Positions 1 to 8,132 of a stretch of 24,803 bases of DNA are shown here, one piece after another. The notes under the pieces are model-generated. The model saw only the letters and a program-made list of their open reading frames with translations, did no database searches and was not told the DNA's origin. The translations under genes were made by a program, and so were the position numbers. The stretch lies in IMG/VR virus record IMGVR_UViG_3300038309_000065, positions 1 to 24,803 of that record; one strand, given 5' to 3'. Position 1 is the first letter of the stretch. Each line of letters opens with the position of its first letter. The stretch is from a virus.

Positions 1-3000
1 CGTTTTCATTATATGTTTTGTCAATCTGGTATGATTGCCATTCGGCATCTGTCATGGTGCGCTGCCTAAGCTGGTCGTCAAGGGATATCGCCAGGTCGTT
101 TGCTGCGTTCATCGCGTCTTCGATGTAAGAAAAGTATTCGTCCGCAGCATCCGCCATTCCAGTCAATGACACATAAGCCCGCTGGCCTGACTCAGTTGTG
201 ATATCAAGCCCCTGGACCAAGCTTTTAAAGCCCTCGCGGGTCATAGGCAGTGATAGGTTGAGGTTATCAAATTGCTCGTTTAAATCTTTTTCAAGCTGCT
301 CCTGCTTTTCAATGTCTGTGAAAAATTTGTCGTTAAACGACATTACAGAATCAATGAACGTGTCCAGCCCGCCTGCCATATTAATTAACGACTCAGATAT
401 GGCGACAAGCTGCTGTGGCCCACCTTTAAAAAATTCATTCCCTGTCCGGTCCATCGCATCTTTGACAACTGCCAAATCAGTTGCCAAGCGAGTCACAGTA
501 TCAAGCATGCCATCGCCCGCTTCCTGGTATGCTGTCGCCCATCCGAAGATCGCCTCTGCCGCTTCGTCTGACAAGCGGCTTAGTTCCTGTGTAATCGCAT
601 CGTTGATCTCGTCCGCGTCTTTGAGTCCCTTGAGGTTTATTTTCAGGGCCGGGAACGTGTAATCAAGAGCGTCTTGCGCGTCCATGCCAAAAATTTCAGC
701 AGCTTCGGTAAACGTCTTCGAAAGCCCGGTGAATATGGATTGGAACAGCCTTGTTGTCTCGTCATCGGCTTGATAATACTCGGTCCATTTCTTCCGTGAC
801 ACGTGGCCGTATTTTTTCGTTTTTTCGTAAATATCTGCGTATTCAGACACACCGACGCCATAACCCCCAGCAAGCTGAGCCATGCTTATATCGCTGGTTG
901 CTATCCCGGCCCCGGTGACTTTAACCGATGTTTTTGAGACCAAATCACTAACCGCGCTCAACGCCCCGAATGTAATGTCGTCTACAAAATCCGCGATTTT
1001 TTCTGTCACTCCAGAAATATCAAGCCCGATCAGTGATGTTAACGGAAGCAGTCCGGTTGTGGATAGCGCCGCATTGACAAGGTTTGATTTGTCGTAGCTT
1101 CTCGAACCCGTAAAACCGGAATATCCGGCCTTGCCCTGGAAGCGGTCGCCGTCACGAAGAATGCTGTTGACAAGCCCGGAGATGTTATCATTTATGCTCC
1201 GCAGCTCATTAAAGATGTTCGTGAGCTTGTCGTATTCCATTGAATATGTGTCTTCGAGCAATTCGAAAGATTTTGTGACAGATTCGCTTTGCTCAGTTGA
1301 TCCAAGAACGGTTGTGGATGGGGTTTTTGTAGATGACTCCCCGCCGCTTGACCCTCCTCCCCCGCTGAAAGCAACCCCTATCAGAGACAAAAGCGCGCTA
1401 ACAACTCCAGCCATAGCGGCCATCCTGGCCGGTGCCGTAAACGGATCTCCAGACCCTTGGGTTAATACGGCATTTACAGCATTGACAAGGGCTACGGCTT
1501 TCTGTGCAGCTTCCATGGCCCTGGCCGCATCCTCCCACCGCTTCGCCCCTTTTGACCCATCATCATAAATCCCGGCGATGTCTGAAAATGCAGATTGCAG
1601 GTTAGAAAAAGTTTTTGATAAATAGCCAGTCCGCTTTTCAAAAAGTTCTTGCTCAAGGTCCGCTTTTTCTTTGGCCGCACGTTCTTCCGCCACCTTGTCG
1701 TCTTGATGATATTTAGTCATAAACTGACGGATCAGCTCTATGGAATTGAGCTTGTGCTTTCTATATTCATCCTCAAACCCGATCAAGTCTTGGTAATAGT
1801 CAGCAAGCTCACTTGCCTTGTCTGCCTGCATTTTAAGTTCTGCCAGATCGGCGTTTTTGGTTATAAGCTCTTCGGCTTCCATGGCTTCGGACCTTGATAT
1901 CAAACCCTTTTTGAAAGCCTTGTCTAAAAGTTTAAGCTTTTCTTCCTCCTGCCGAATGATTTTATTGATTGCCCGCTGGTTTTCGTTTACTGCGAAATCG
2001 GCCTCTTCGGCATACATTTTTTGGAACTCTTTAGAAATCTTTTCCCTTTCCTTTAACGCTTTTTTCATGGCGTCAGTTAATGCCTTTTGGACCTTTTGCG
2101 CCTTTTCCGTTTCAGCGGACTGGACTTTTGATGTGTCATCCCCACCGCCTATATCAAGATCAATCCAGCCAGCAGGGGTATAATTTTGCAATTCCTTCAA
2201 TTCACCGGTATTCCAATCTCGCTTACCGGTAAAAACATCAATGATGTTTCCAATAGCATTGCTATAATTCTCTGAGTGCTTGATAAGCCCGCCGATGTTC
2301 ATATCCACAGATTTAAGCTGTTCGTTCAATAAAACAAGAACAGCGGTTACTTGCCCTATCGGGGTGCTACCGGTCAGGACTCTGGCTATAATCCCAGTGC
2401 CAGCGGCACCGACAACGCCACTCGGTAGGCTGTCATAGATACTCTTTATTGACGTTAGTGAATCAGCAATATCTTCGATATGCCCAGGGATACTGCTTGC
2501 GGCATTCGCCACAGAATCAAACCAGTTAGGAAGGCCCATGTCTTGCAGCTCTTTCTGTTTTTCAAGCCATTCACCGGTTTTCTCGGTGATTTCCCCCATA
2601 GTTTCTTTTATGGCATCAAAAACGCCAGCGCTTGCGAACTGCCGCTCTATCTCAATAATGTTTGACTCAAAAGCAGATTTTACCCCCTGCCATGTTTTCA
2701 TGGCCTTTTTAGCGGCACCGCCAAAATCATCTTCTAACCCCTTGACGATTGTTTTAATAACACGATCTACAGATACACCAGCTTTATTGATTTCCTGTGC
2801 ATCCGCTGTACCGAAAGCCTCGCTTAAATATTTTCTGGCATTAATCCCAGCTTCAGAAAGCTGGTTTAGCTCTTCAGCGGACAACCGGCCCAGTGTTTGT
2901 ATCTGCCCCAACGCCCTGGCCACGCGAGGTAAAGCATCTTCACCAAACAAAATTGACGTATCGACAAGCGTTTCCATCATTTTTATCGTAGGGTTAAGAC

Positions 3001-3430
3001 CCATGGCTTGCAGCATTGCGAATGTGTCAACTGCTTTTTGAGTGTTGACCGGCATAACTTTTGCCCATTCGTTAATCCGCTCCAATGTTTCAACGCCCTT
3101 ACCCTTCGTCATGGCATCAAGTTTTAGTTGCATCTGCTCAAAAGATGCCGCTGTCTGGATGAAATGCCGCGTTGCCAACCCAGCCCCAAAACCGACCAGT
3201 GCGCCTTGTAGCGAGAAAATTGTCTTCATCGCATGGCTCATGCTGGCTTGCAATGTTTTCGATGCCTTCGACAAAGCATGAAAAGCCTTTTCCTGGCGCG
3301 ACATGGCCTTCCACACCTCGGCCTCTGTTTTCTGGCTCTGCTTCCCGAGGTTTGACAAGGTCCGTATAGCGTTATTAACGTCACTGGAATCTATCTTAAT
3401 CGCGAGTGAAGATATGTCTGTTCCGCTCAT
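1..3430 (-). CDS. Tail tape measure protein (partial, C-terminus off the window)
   Basis: This reading frame stays open for at least 1143 codons and leaves the window at its left edge, so the C-terminus is missing. The ATG at 3430 overlaps the stop of the upstream chaperone extension as ATGA, which suggests translational coupling. The N-terminal 200 residues look like the tape measure N-domain: a short amphipathic lead, a glycine-rich hydrophobic stretch (GALVGFGAGLATRHFI), then the motif 'ASFEQMQLKLDAM' and an 'LGQIQTLGRLSAEELNQL' segment. A long charged coiled-coil follows around residues 430-590. A hydrophobic Ala/Met-rich segment then leads into a run of glycines and serines (SGGGGSSGG) near residue 690. 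Tape measure proteins set tail length and sit inside the tail tube, and the position after the tail chaperones fits. It is the longest gene here, as expected for a long-tailed phage. Confidence 0.93.
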   Translation of the reverse strand, partial: MSGTDISSLAIKIDSSDVNNAIRTLSNLGKQSQKTEAEVWKAMSRQEKAFHALSKASKTLQASMSHAMKTIFSLQGALVGFGAGLATRHFIQTAASFEQMQLKLDAMTKGKGVETLERINEWAKVMPVNTQKAVDTFAMLQAMGLNPTIKMMETLVDTSILFGEDALPRVARALGQIQTLGRLSAEELNQLSEAGINARKYLSEAFGTADAQEINKAGVSVDRVIKTIVKGLEDDFGGAAKKAMKTWQGVKSAFESNIIEIERQFASAGVFDAIKETMGEITEKTGEWLEKQKELQDMGLPNWFDSVANAASSIPGHIEDIADSLTSIKSIYDSLPSGVVGAAGTGIIARVLTGSTPIGQVTAVLVLLNEQLKSVDMNIGGLIKHSENYSNAIGNIIDVFTGKRDWNTGELKELQNYTPAGWIDLDIGGGDDTSKVQSAETEKAQKVQKALTDAMKKALKEREKISKEFQKMYAEEADFAVNENQRAINKIIRQEEEKLKLLDKAFKKGLISRSEAMEAEELITKNADLAELKMQADKASELADYYQDLIGFEDEYRKHKLNSIELIRQFMTKYHQDDKVAEERAAKEKADLEQELFEKRTGYLSKTFSNLQSAFSDIAGIYDDGSKGAKRWEDAARAMEAAQKAVALVNAVNAVLTQGSGDPFTAPARMAAMAGVVSALLSLIGVAFSGGGGSSGGESSTKTPSTTVLGSTEQSESVTKSFELLEDTYSMEYDKLTNIFNELRSINDNISGLVNSILRDGDRFQGKAGYSGFTGSRSYDKSNLVNAALSTTGLLPLTSLIGLDISGVTEKIADFVDDITFGALSAVSDLVSKTSVKVTGAGIATSDISMAQLAGGYGVGVSEYADIYEKTKKYGHVSRKKWTEYYQADDETTRLFQSIFTGLSKTFTEAAEIFGMDAQDALDYTFPALKINLKGLKDADEINDAITQELSRLSDEAAEAIFGWATAYQEAGDGMLDTVTRLATDLAVVKDAMDRTGNEFFKGGPQQLVAISESLINMAGGLDTFIDSVMSFNDKFFTDIEKQEQLEKDLNEQFDNLNLSLPMTREGFKSLVQGLDITTESGQRAYVSLTGMADAADEYFSYIEDAMNAANDLAISLDDQLRQRTMTDAEWQSYQIDKTYNEN

Positions 3431-4235
3431 CTTTTATTCCCAGGTTTTGGCCGGTTCTTGATTTGTTCGTTCACTGACTGCAAATGAATAGAATCCATGG
3501 ACTTGATAACGTCCAGTTCCCAAGGTGTAAGCCGTATCTTTGTAATGGTCATCCACGATAATATTTCCGTGCTGCTCAGTGGCAGTGGCGAACCCATCCC
3601 GGTATAATTCCGTCCCCGGGACAGGTCGCCAAACCATTGCCATAAATATTTGATTTCATCCGGGCATGGTGGCGGCTCAAGCTCTTTTGGCATGACGCCG
3701 GTTTGTTCCCAAACTCTTTCGAGACTATCTCTGACCGTCCCATGATCTCCCTGCCTGGCGCTTAACGAAATCTCATGTTCTGCGTAATCACAGATCGATT
3801 CGGTAAGCGCTAAATAAAATTTGCGCGGTCGTCCATCGCGTCGTCGACCTGTTCACGTATCCAGGGGTAATCCTTGTAAAGCATCTTCGCGTTTTCCAAA
3901 GAAAACGGGACATCTTCTCCCTTTATGGTGATGGGCGACCAGCCGACGGTGCATTCAGCCAGGAGCTCGATTGTACCGGCCTCCAGTTCTTCCGGGGTCA
4001 GGGAAGATCCGGCCTTCCCCGGTCTGAACCCACCTTTCGACAGTTTTGCCGTTCGCCTCCGTTGTTGGCGCCTGGACACTTCCTGGAATCTTTCAGAATC
4101 ACGGCCGAGGATGCGGATGGTAATGCCCAGGTCTTCTTTCGTACCGGGATGGAAAAGGGGTACGTCAAAGCCTTCGTTCGCTTTTGAAACAGTGTCGAGG
4201 TCTGCCAGGTCGATCATTTTCTTTTCTCCAGTCAT
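3427..4235 (-). CDS. Tail assembly chaperone, long form made by -1 frameshift (GT-like)
   Basis: The 0-frame gene at 3810-4235 ends just after the heptamer AAATTTT (plus-strand 3816-3822). The -1 frame is open across this point and runs on to 3427. Slippage would join residue 140 (…DDRANF) to YLALTESICDYAEHE… and give a product of about 269 residues. The extension contains the pattern 'MTITKIRLTPWELDVIKSMD', which resembles the C-terminal part of lambda GT-type tail chaperones. The extension has no good start of its own near its beginning; the ATG at 3693 lies well inside it. In lambda-like phages the short G and long GT proteins bind the tape measure protein and recruit tail tube subunits. 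The location between tail tube and tape measure genes is exactly where this pair is usually found. The function by analogy is firm; frameshifting is inferred from sequence. Confidence 0.85.
3758..3822 (-). promoter_or_regulatory. -1 programmed ribosomal frameshift signal
   Basis: The slippery heptamer A AAT TTT (plus-strand 3816-3822) lies in the correct phase for the 0-frame codons GCA AAT TTT. After a spacer of 5 bases the mRNA forms a perfect 7-bp stem, GCGCTTA (from 3810-3804) with TAAGCGC (from 3764-3758). The 39-nt loop can hold a further small hairpin (TCTG…CAGA). Slippery site, short spacer and stem are the three parts of a standard -1 signal. The 0-frame stop TAG is two codons after the heptamer. 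Confidence 0.82.
3810..4235 (-). CDS. Tail assembly chaperone, short form (G-like)
   Basis: A 141-residue protein that begins with ATG at 4235 after the ribosome binding site AAAGGAG nine bases upstream. It starts 'MTGEKKMIDLADLDTVSKA', has a basic middle (RRQQRRRTAKLSKGG) and ends with an acidic helix (REQVDDAMDDRANFI). It contains the phrase 'FHPGTKEDLGITIRILGRDS', common in phage proteins that sit just after the tail tube gene. It is the unframeshifted product of the pair. Most ribosomes should stop at the TAG at 3810 and make this form, while a minority should continue in the -1 frame. The assignment rests mainly on position and the frameshift architecture, not on a catalytic motif. Confidence 0.83.
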   Translation of the reverse strand: MTGEKKMIDLADLDTVSKANEGFDVPLFHPGTKEDLGITIRILGRDSERFQEVSRRQQRRRTAKLSKGGFRPGKAGSSLTPEELEAGTIELLAECTVGWSPITIKGEDVPFSLENAKMLYKDYPWIREQVDDAMDDRANFI

Positions 4236-4263
4236 TGTCTTTTTCTCCTTTGGTTAAGGTGAT

Positions 4264-4308
4264 GGGCTTTCGCTTACCTGGTTATTTTTGATTGATAAGC
4301 GAAAACCC
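4264..4308 (-). promoter_or_regulatory. Hairpin between tail tube and chaperone genes
   Basis: Arms GGGCTTTCGCTTA (4264-4276) and TAAGCGAAAACCC (4296-4308) pair with one mismatch in 13 around a 19-nt loop. No run of T follows on the minus strand, so it is not a clear intrinsic terminator. It lies just after the tail tube stop codon and may shield the tail-tube mRNA from 3' decay or limit readthrough into the chaperone gene. Confidence 0.5.
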
Positions 4309-4319
4309 GGTTTAGTTGT

Positions 4320-5594
4320 TTACAGGGTTGAATCCTGAATACTCATGGTCGTTTCTTCCGAGCTGATCCCGGTCCCGCCGCTGGTGTTCAGCAACGCGGT
4401 AAACGGGATTGTCTGGACAATACCCTTGTCGTTGTCGTCTTTCCCGGCGCCGCCCACCTTGATTCTCGGAAGCGTGAACGCCAGAAAATCGGCGGCCGCG
4501 TCGTCGGACGTTGTGAAAACGCTGTACAGGGAGATTTCATCTTCATTGTCGAAATATCCGCGGAAAGTGGTATCGGTGAAGTAGACCGTCATGTTCCCGG
4601 ATACCCGGAGCTTACCGTCGAACACGTCCGGCCGGCTGTTCGAACCGACAACGGGATCCGCAACGGTCGTGTCCGGATTGATGGAAATATCAAGCCCGGT
4701 CAGCAGAGCAACGGCGGCACCGTTCACGTACAGCAATCCGTTCACGGCCGCCAGGATGCCGTATTCGGACATGGCCGTCGGTCCGGTAAAGTACGGCGCT
4801 TCGGACGTGTCGTACCCAGCCATCCCGAGACCGACCACGTTAAAGTCGATCGTGCTCATTCCGGAAGGCGGAAGCTTGATGTCCATGGACGAGAATTTGC
4901 AGTCCGTGAACACTTCCGACTTGTCTATATCGCTGTAATAGTGCTCAATCGTGAAATACGTGTTCGTGTGGCCGCTGGTCGGCATGAAAGTCTTTTTCCC
5001 GACAACGGTAGTGGTGATGGGATCTCCGGCCGCCTTTGCAGCGATATTCACGTTGTCCATGGACTTAACTGTCATAACGGTATCGGTCAGGGCGGTAATC
5101 AGGAAGTTGTGATTGTTGTTGGCTGTGGCCGTGGTGGTCCAGCCGGTCATTCTCACAACGTCCCCGGCCTTAAACCCATCGTCGAGCCAGGAAAAACCCT
5201 CACCGGAAGATTCCCCGGATTCGTCCGGATCGTTCCTGGTGAAAGTGCCTGTCCCGGTCCCGGTGGAAGCCGCGGTAACATCGTTGTTGGCCGCGTCACT
5301 GGCGCCGGCAGTCCAGTCCCGACGGAAAACGGATTCGATCAACATCTGGTAGGATCCCGGGGAAAGCTCCCCGCTCAAGGCACCGCCGATTGAAATCGCG
5401 CCATGCCGCATATCGGAAACCTGCATGTCGGTCCGTTTTTCGTTCGACTCGTAAGTCTCTTTGCTTTTGTCAACCGTGCTGGTAACACGCCGCATATATT
5501 CTGCGGTCGCCGCGTCAACCGCTGCGGGGGTCCCGAGCGCGGTCTGTTCAGCGATAATCAGTTGTTTATTTACGCCTTTTGCAATTGTGGTCAT
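4320..5594 (-). CDS. Major tail tube protein
   Basis: A 424-residue protein with a strong ribosome binding site (AAAGGAG) before ATG at 5594. The N-terminus 'MTTIAKGVNKQLIIAEQTA' followed by 'AAVDAATAEYMRRVTSTVD' is the usual opening of long-tailed phage tail tube proteins that replace a strained N-terminal arm with a beta sandwich. The middle (about residues 130-190) is a Gly/Thr/Asn-rich insert with 'FKAGDVVRMTGW', typical of a small beta domain. The C-terminal half repeats the tube-fold phrase 'LTGLDISINPDTTVADPVVGS'. No sheath gene lies next to it, which supports a non-contractile tail. It is flanked on both sides by RNA hairpins, as expected for a product needed in many copies. Confidence is high for tail tube; the exact family is not proven. 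Confidence 0.85.
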   Translation of the reverse strand: MTTIAKGVNKQLIIAEQTALGTPAAVDAATAEYMRRVTSTVDKSKETYESNEKRTDMQVSDMRHGAISIGGALSGELSPGSYQMLIESVFRRDWTAGASDAANNDVTAASTGTGTGTFTRNDPDESGESSGEGFSWLDDGFKAGDVVRMTGWTTTATANNNHNFLITALTDTVMTVKSMDNVNIAAKAAGDPITTTVVGKKTFMPTSGHTNTYFTIEHYYSDIDKSEVFTDCKFSSMDIKLPPSGMSTIDFNVVGLGMAGYDTSEAPYFTGPTAMSEYGILAAVNGLLYVNGAAVALLTGLDISINPDTTVADPVVGSNSRPDVFDGKLRVSGNMTVYFTDTTFRGYFDNEDEISLYSVFTTSDDAAADFLAFTLPRIKVGGAGKDDNDKGIVQTIPFTALLNTSGGTGISSEETTMSIQDSTL

Positions 5595-5626
5595 TTTAAT
5601 TTTCTCCTTTGCTGTTATCGGGCAAC

Positions 5627-5685
5627 AAAAAAGGCCAAACGTGGGCGGGACGTATCCCGGTGTGGCCCCACACTTGGCCTTTTTT
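5627..5685 (-). terminator. Intrinsic terminator-like hairpin, bidirectional, upstream of tail tube gene
   Basis: A perfect 12-bp outer stem (AAAAAAGGCCAA with TTGGCCTTTTTT) encloses an inner GTGGG/CCCAC stem and a CGGGA/TCCCG cap. On the minus strand the hairpin is followed by TTTTTT, giving a full terminator shape in the direction of the late genes; it has the same shape on the plus strand. It lies inside the operon, 32 bases before the tail tube start, so readthrough, antitermination or RNA processing is needed for the downstream genes to be expressed. Confidence 0.75.
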
Positions 5686-5692
5686 TGCTGTC

Positions 5693-5713
5693 TTCCCGGT
5701 GATCAGCCGGGAA
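5693..5713 (-). promoter_or_regulatory. Small GC hairpin next to the terminator
   Basis: TTCCCGG (5693-5699) and CCGGGAA (5707-5713) form a perfect 7-bp stem with a 7-nt loop. It sits between the tail terminator stop codon and the larger terminator-like hairpin. No T run follows. It may act as a 3' stabiliser of the upstream message. Confidence 0.5.
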
Positions 5714-5736
5714 TTAGCCCGTTTTCTATTTATTAG

Positions 5737-6156
5737 TTATCTGAATATGTCGGCAAACCACCTTATTCTTACGGGTTGAAGCCACCAGTTATCATCTGTG
5801 CGGTAGCCCTGCGGAACTTCCGGGGTTTTGTCGATCCTTACGGTTATCCCACCGTATGAGAATGAAGCTCCGCGGTAAAAAGTTGACTTTATCAACTCTG
5901 CCCTTGTCGATGCAGCACCCGAACCAGCCTTGATCGGGTAATGCAAGTTCACCTGGAAAAGCCCATGCTCCCGGTAATGGTTGTCATCCATGGTCGGGTT
6001 GTCTGGCTCTGCCGGCATGAAAAAAGCTTCCTGGTATGGTGTCCCAATAACAGGGGCATAATCATCGTTTTCATAGGCGATATCGATCGCGTCGCTCGAT
6101 TCGTCGATGTCATAAAGCGCATTTTGAAGCGCTGCTTTTATGCTAACCAGTGACAC
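5737..6156 (-). CDS. Tail terminator protein (DUF4128-like)
   Basis: A 139-residue protein starting with GTG at 6156, inside the end of the upstream gene (14-bp overlap). AAAGGC eight bases before serves as ribosome binding site. The opening 'SIKAALQNALYDID', the central 'QEAFFMPAEPDNPTMDD' and 'GLFQVNLHYPIKAGSG', and the ending 'WWLQPVRIRWFADIF' match the pattern of lambda U-like tail terminators, often annotated DUF4128. These proteins form a hexameric ring that stops tail tube growth and joins head to tail. Its position between the gp10-like gene and the tail tube gene is standard. Confidence 0.83.
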   Translation of the reverse strand: MSLVSIKAALQNALYDIDESSDAIDIAYENDDYAPVIGTPYQEAFFMPAEPDNPTMDDNHYREHGLFQVNLHYPIKAGSGAASTRAELIKSTFYRGASFSYGGITVRIDKTPEVPQGYRTDDNWWLQPVRIRWFADIFR

Positions 6157-6673
6157 GATATTTTGCCTTTTTTAATGCCGTTTTCAGGTGCATATGGAAC
6201 TCTGTTCGTGTGACCCCAACGATTCCATAGGGGGACTGCCTTACGCTCCACCCGTATTCCAGCCTGATTGCATACGGGACGTTATTCGAGTAATAATAAA
6301 CATGACCGGCCGCGTCCTGCGGGATTTTCTTCATTGCCCGGGCAACCGCCAGCATGCCGCCCGCGTTTTTTGCCCGGCTTGGATCCCGTGTGTTCGGCTT
6401 TTTTTCATTGATCGAATCAACCCCCAGCATCCAGGACCCGCGAAACAACCCCGGCTTATACCCTGGGGGCGCCGGATATTTCCAGAACCTCGGGTTTCCT
6501 ATCGGGGACCGCTCATCAATCCGGACCATGATCAAGACAAGTAGCTCTTTTGTCATTTCGTCCATGGTGTTAACGGTCTTATCAAGGAATCGCTCGACAT
6601 CAGCCGCAAATCCGCCGCTGGTCTTTTTTACATAGCGTGTCCTTGCCGCTTCCTGGGATTTGGTCATTCCCAT
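6143..6673 (-). CDS. HK97 gp10-like neck/tail completion protein
   Basis: A 176-residue basic protein. The segment 'VYYYSNNVPYAIRLEYGWS' near residues 124-142, followed by a 'PYGIVGVTRTEF' stretch, is the hallmark of the HK97 gp10-like family, as is the earlier 'ERSPIGNPRFWKYPAPPGY'. The start ATG at 6673 overlaps the upstream stop as TAATG, with GGAG just before it. These proteins act at the head-tail joint, and the gene order closure - gp10-like - terminator is common in long-tailed phages. An ATG two codons in is a possible alternative start. Confidence 0.85.
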   Translation of the reverse strand: MGMTKSQEAARTRYVKKTSGGFAADVERFLDKTVNTMDEMTKELLVLIMVRIDERSPIGNPRFWKYPAPPGYKPGLFRGSWMLGVDSINEKKPNTRDPSRAKNAGGMLAVARAMKKIPQDAAGHVYYYSNNVPYAIRLEYGWSVRQSPYGIVGVTRTEFHMHLKTALKKAKYRVTG

Positions 6674-7056
6674 TACGCTCCGGCTCCCTTCAAAAGTCCG
6701 TCAAAAAATAAAACCGTGCCAGCCGGCGCCACTGGAAGCGCCTGTTTAATCTGGTAAATACTGCCCGCCGCGTCTTTTATCCGGTTGCCCTCGTTCGGCT
6801 TCGCAAGTTCGTTTCCGTCAGTGTCGTAAGCGGACAATAAAATTTGCCAGTCCCCAGCCTGGACAAGCCCATGAAAGTTGTTTTCGGTCGATACCGGCAA
6901 AATAACCGCCTTCGCCGTGGCGGACGTGGTTGCCAGCTCGACGGTCTGGGTATTCCGGTTATATGTTCCCGGTGTATCGTAATAGACCGTCACGGTCTGC
7001 CCGTTCCGCTTTATCATGCGGTTAATGTCTTTCGCTGTGGTCGAATATTGGCTCAT
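6673..7056 (-). CDS. Head closure / head-tail joining protein
   Basis: A 127-residue protein with a predicted small beta-barrel: 'KRNGQTVTVYYDTPGTYNR' near the start, then 'AKAVILPVSTENNF', 'GDWQILLSAYDTDGN' and a final 'GSIYQIKQALPVAPAGTVLFFDGLLKGAG'. This alternating beta pattern is typical of stopper proteins that plug the portal-connector channel after packaging. The start overlaps the connector stop as TAATG without a clear ribosome binding site, so translation is probably coupled. Assigned from pattern and position. Confidence 0.75.
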   Translation of the reverse strand: MSQYSTTAKDINRMIKRNGQTVTVYYDTPGTYNRNTQTVELATTSATAKAVILPVSTENNFHGLVQAGDWQILLSAYDTDGNELAKPNEGNRIKDAAGSIYQIKQALPVAPAGTVLFFDGLLKGAGA

Positions 7057-7424
7057 TATGAAAAACTCGTTACGGCCCGGATAAAGGCCTTTTTCTTGCC
7101 CCTGGTTGCCAGCTTGCCGGTCGGATCAAGCAATAAAAGAGACTGGCCATAAGTGGTGGCCTCAAGCTGTTTTCCAAGGTTTGCAAATGATTCTGATAAT
7201 TGCCCTATGCTTCGCCGGGTTGCCTGGCGCTCATAGTTCAGTGATATGAAATGAGCAACCAAAAGCTGCTCCATTTTTTTCGCCTGGGCGGTTGAAACAA
7301 GGGTTGATCCGTCGATGGCCTCGGAAATGATGGTGTTTGCAGTGTTGATCCAGAAGTCCATCGAATCACTGTCAATGTCGGTGTCGATGATATACTGGAC
7401 CTCTGCTGATGTTACACGTGCCAT
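7056..7424 (-). CDS. Head-tail connector protein (gp6-like)
   Basis: A 122-residue, mainly helical protein: 'SAEVQYIIDTDIDSDSMDFW' (helix one), 'INTANTIISEAIDGST', then 'AKKMEQLLVAHFISLNYER' and 'LGKQLEATTYGQSLLLLDPTG'. The arrangement, with 'YGQ..LLLDPTGKLA' near the end, is common in adaptor proteins that bind under the portal. Its own ribosome binding site GGAAGGGG precedes ATG at 7424. In related phages this gene normally follows the capsid gene closely. Here nearly 7 kb of glycan-type genes sit between them. Confidence 0.82.
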   Translation of the reverse strand: MARVTSAEVQYIIDTDIDSDSMDFWINTANTIISEAIDGSTLVSTAQAKKMEQLLVAHFISLNYERQATRRSIGQLSESFANLGKQLEATTYGQSLLLLDPTGKLATRGKKKAFIRAVTSFS

Positions 7425-8132
7425 TTATTTTTTCCCCTTCCAAAGTTTCGGGCTTATGAATTCATACACCTTGTTTGTCCATTCAAGCCCGCACCATTCA
7501 ACCGCTTCTTTCATCTGCTGATAATCGCCGTTTACCATTTTCTCCGGCCAAACAACCTTGACGTTAAGCCCGGCCATAACCATTTCTTCAAAACGCTTTT
7601 TGTGCTGCTCAACCCACCATTGCCAGCCGTCTTCCGTAGTTTTTGCTTTTACTGCCCGGCGGTTATGCTCCTTATCAAACGCCCTCATGAAGCTTGTTCG
7701 CATGCAGGAATTAACAATGTCCTGATCTTTCCGGCGAACAATAATCCATCGAGCATTCGGGAAAGCGTATTCCCAGACCGGCCAGAATTGACAAGCTTTC
7801 GCGCATTTATAAAACCAGTGCCCGCCCGGGTAGCCCTGCTTGACCATGACCGAGCAAATACGGCTTGACCAGTCAACCGGGATCCGGAGTTTTTGGATAT
7901 CGACAAGCGGGTATTGGCCCAGCCGGTCAACCCCGATCGATTCAAAGTAAGGCTTTACAACCGTGTTCCGGATCTCCGCATTTTCGAACATGCCTTTCTG
8001 GTTATTATGGTTCGGCCCTGACAACTCGCCGCCCCAGGCGCCGCACATGTTTATAACGCCGGCCACCATGGACGTTCCGGACCGGGCGCATCCGGTTATC
8101 AAAATCGGGGGTTGTTCGATTCTGGTTTTCAT
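7425..8132 (-). CDS. Sulfotransferase B (PAPS-dependent type)
   Basis: A 235-residue protein from ATG at 8132; a TTG at 8141 is an alternative start. The 5'-phosphosulfate loop 'LITGCARSGTSM' lies at residues 11-22. The 3'-phosphate motif with 'RWIIVRRKDQDIVNS' is at about 128-142. A Trp-rich middle (DGWQWWVEQHKKRF) precedes a C-terminal helical part. Sulfotransferases of this family move sulfate from PAPS to hydroxyl or amino groups of sugars or other acceptors, so the host or phage must supply PAPS. It is the last cassette gene before the connector gene, and its stop directly abuts that start. The acceptor is unknown. It is clearly different from sulfotransferase A, so it may sulfate another position. 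Confidence 0.82.
   Translation of the reverse strand: MKTRIEQPPILITGCARSGTSMVAGVINMCGAWGGELSGPNHNNQKGMFENAEIRNTVVKPYFESIGVDRLGQYPLVDIQKLRIPVDWSSRICSVMVKQGYPGGHWFYKCAKACQFWPVWEYAFPNARWIIVRRKDQDIVNSCMRTSFMRAFDKEHNRRAVKAKTTEDGWQWWVEQHKKRFEEMVMAGLNVKVVWPEKMVNGDYQQMKEAVEWCGLEWTNKVYEFISPKLWKGKK

Noticed and set aside
198-3369. Several plus-strand frames opposite the tape measure gene
   Set aside because: They are shadows of the long minus-strand frame, which has continuous tape measure-like sequence and proper coupling to the upstream gene.
3427-3693. A separate 88-residue gene
   Set aside because: It is the end of the -1 frame extension of the tail chaperone. The frame is open upstream to the slippery site and its ATG has no clear ribosome binding site.
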